Source: JAFGTE01 sp043800105 (GTDB lineage Bacteria; Patescibacteriota; Gracilibacteria; UM-FILTER-43-11). Taken from it: a DNA stretch of 12,957 bases. Position 1 is the first letter of the stretch. Each line of letters begins with the position of its first letter. Positions 12,007 to 12,957 of the stretch are shown one piece after another. A program made the position numbers and the translations under genes. The notes below the pieces were generated by a model. It was not told the origin of the DNA. It ran no database searches and was given only the letters and a program-made list of their open reading frames with translations. The stretch lies in assembly GCA_043800105.1 (NCBI GenBank), contig JAZDNJ010000099.1:1-12957 (forward strand). The letters are read 5' to 3'.

Positions 12007-12957
12007 CTAGCGAATCGGCCCTTTATACCGGGGGCTATTCAGAGCTTCCTCAATACGGAGCAATTGGTTGTATTTGGCAATGCGGTCCGTCCGGCAAAGG
12101 GAACCTGTCTTGATCTGACCAGTTGCCATGCCAACCACCAGGTCAGCAATCGTCGTGTCTTCAGTTTCTCCGCTTCTGTGCGATACCACCGCCGTAAAGC
12201 CGGCGTCGTGAGCCATGTGGATAGCATTCATGGTTTCAGTCAGGGTGCCGATCTGGTTGAGCTTAATGAGAATAGAATTACAGTTTCCGCCATGAATGGC
12301 CTTCTTAAGGCGCTCGGTGCTCGTGACCAAAAGGTCATCCCCCACCAATTGTATCCTGTTACCTAGCCGGTCCGTCATAAGCTTAAAACCATCCCAGTCA
12401 TCCTCATGATGCGAGTCTTCAATGGAAACAATGGGGTATTTATTCACCAGCGCCTCATAAAAATCGACCATTTCCTCACTCGTCAGTTTTCGGCCTTCGG
12501 AAGCAAGGTTATACTTTCCGTCTTCATAAAACTCGCTGGCGGCGGCATCCATGGCCAGAGCGATGTCCTTGCCCGGCTTATAACCGGCTTTTTCAATTGC
12601 TTCCACAATCAGCGCAAGGGCGTCCTCGTTCCTGACCAGACTGGGAGCAAAGCCTCCTTCATCGCCCACAGTAGTGGAAAAACCGCGTTCCTTCACGATT
12701 TTTTTCAGCGCGTGAAAAGTTTCCGCGCCATAGCGAAGAGCCTCCTTAAAACTGGGCGCCCCGACGGGCATAATCATAAATTCCTGGATATCGGTGGATT
12801 TTATGGCGTGCTTCCCGCCGTTCAGAACATTCATCATGGGCGTGGGCATCAGCATGTTACCGGTATTATCACCCAAGCTTGCCAGATACTGATAATAAGG
12901 CAACCCCTCCACCATGGCGGCCACCCTTGAAATCGCCAGACTTACCCCCAAAATGGC
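12007..12957 (-). CDS. eno: Enolase, N-terminal quarter beyond window end
   Basis: Enolase converts 2-phosphoglycerate to phosphoenolpyruvate in glycolysis. The visible 316 residues correspond to about residues 108 to the end of the family (usually about 420-430). Reading begins in the middle of the conserved AILGVSLA stretch, so the apparent TTG start at 12951 is internal. Diagnostic motifs follow in order: NVLNGGKHA, DIQEFMIMPVGAPSF, TTVGDEGGFAPS (catalytic Glu), LAMDAAASEFY (metal Asp), SIEDSHHEDDWDGF (metal Glu), QLVGDDLLVT (metal Asp), SILIKLNQIGTLTET (catalytic Lys), VVSHRSGETEDT and GQIKTGS (substrate Lys). Two histidines follow IEDS, where many bacterial enolases have other residues. 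The stop is TAG. The promoter lies outside the window. Confidence 0.97.
   Translation of the reverse strand, partial: AILGVSLAISRVAAMVEGLPYYQYLASLGDNTGNMLMPTPMMNVLNGGKHAIKSTDIQEFMIMPVGAPSFKEALRYGAETFHALKKIVKERGFSTTVGDEGGFAPSLVRNEDALALIVEAIEKAGYKPGKDIALAMDAAASEFYEDGKYNLASEGRKLTSEEMVDFYEALVNKYPIVSIEDSHHEDDWDGFKLMTDRLGNRIQLVGDDLLVTSTERLKKAIHGGNCNSILIKLNQIGTLTETMNAIHMAHDAGFTAVVSHRSGETEDTTIADLVVGMATGQIKTGSLCRTDRIAKYNQLLRIEEALNSPRYKGPIR

Noticed and set aside
12949..12951. TTG as an enolase start codon
   Set aside because: The preceding in-frame codons continue the conserved AILG stretch, so the gene runs on beyond the window.

Overview
The window holds 14 protein-coding genes (two cut by the window ends) and one tRNA gene, densely packed, with no gap longer than about 160 bases. 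The gene set is chromosomal housekeeping plus cell-envelope proteins. No phage, IS, plasmid or CRISPR sequence was seen. Several features suggest a Candidate Phyla Radiation (Patescibacteria) bacterium, possibly in or near Peregrinibacteria: AT-rich spacers between mid-GC genes, a DUF378 protein, an unusual arginyl-tRNA synthetase signature, and no Shine-Dalgarno sequence at any visible start. That placement is inference; no marker was searched. The standard code fits: thyA, folA, argS, holA and the other ORFs are full length without in-frame TGA, and argS ends at TGA.

Layout. 1-538 (-) is a NAD(P)H-hydrate epimerase missing its C-terminus. A 44-bp divergent promoter region separates it from thyA-folA (583-2013, +), the thymidylate synthase/dihydrofolate reductase pair. 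Convergent to that are a YqeG-like HAD phosphatase (2023-2760, -), tRNA-Phe(GAA) (2885-2959, -) and argS (2974-4701, -). The tRNA appears to have its own extended -10 promoter lying across the argS stop. A 155-bp spacer with degenerate 8-bp repeats in inverted orientation separates argS from a CNNM/CorC-type transporter (4857-6092, +).

Next is the most interesting gene, 6160-7434 (+). It fuses a DedA-family (VTT) membrane domain in frame to a complete UppP/BacA undecaprenyl-pyrophosphate phosphatase. UppP removes a phosphate from the lipid carrier C55-PP at the outer membrane face, and some DedA proteins return C55-P to the cytoplasmic face. One polypeptide may therefore carry both steps of carrier recycling for the cell wall.

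The right half is mostly minus strand: an unknown 133-aa protein with a strong promoter, a small plus-strand DUF378 membrane protein, holA (DNA polymerase III delta), and three consecutive envelope proteins. These are a 340-aa signal-anchored acidic protein behind a consensus TTGACA-N16-TATAAT promoter, an 87-aa acidic lipoprotein, and a 370-aa lipoprotein. A GC-rich palindromic terminator separates the lipoproteins from the 340-aa gene. The window ends inside enolase (12007-12957, -), which lacks its N-terminal quarter.

Across the window, candidate -10 boxes lie close to the start codons (predicted leaders of about 0-27 nt), and none of the 13 visible starts has a purine-rich ribosome-binding site. 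Initiation here is probably leaderless or independent of the Shine-Dalgarno sequence.
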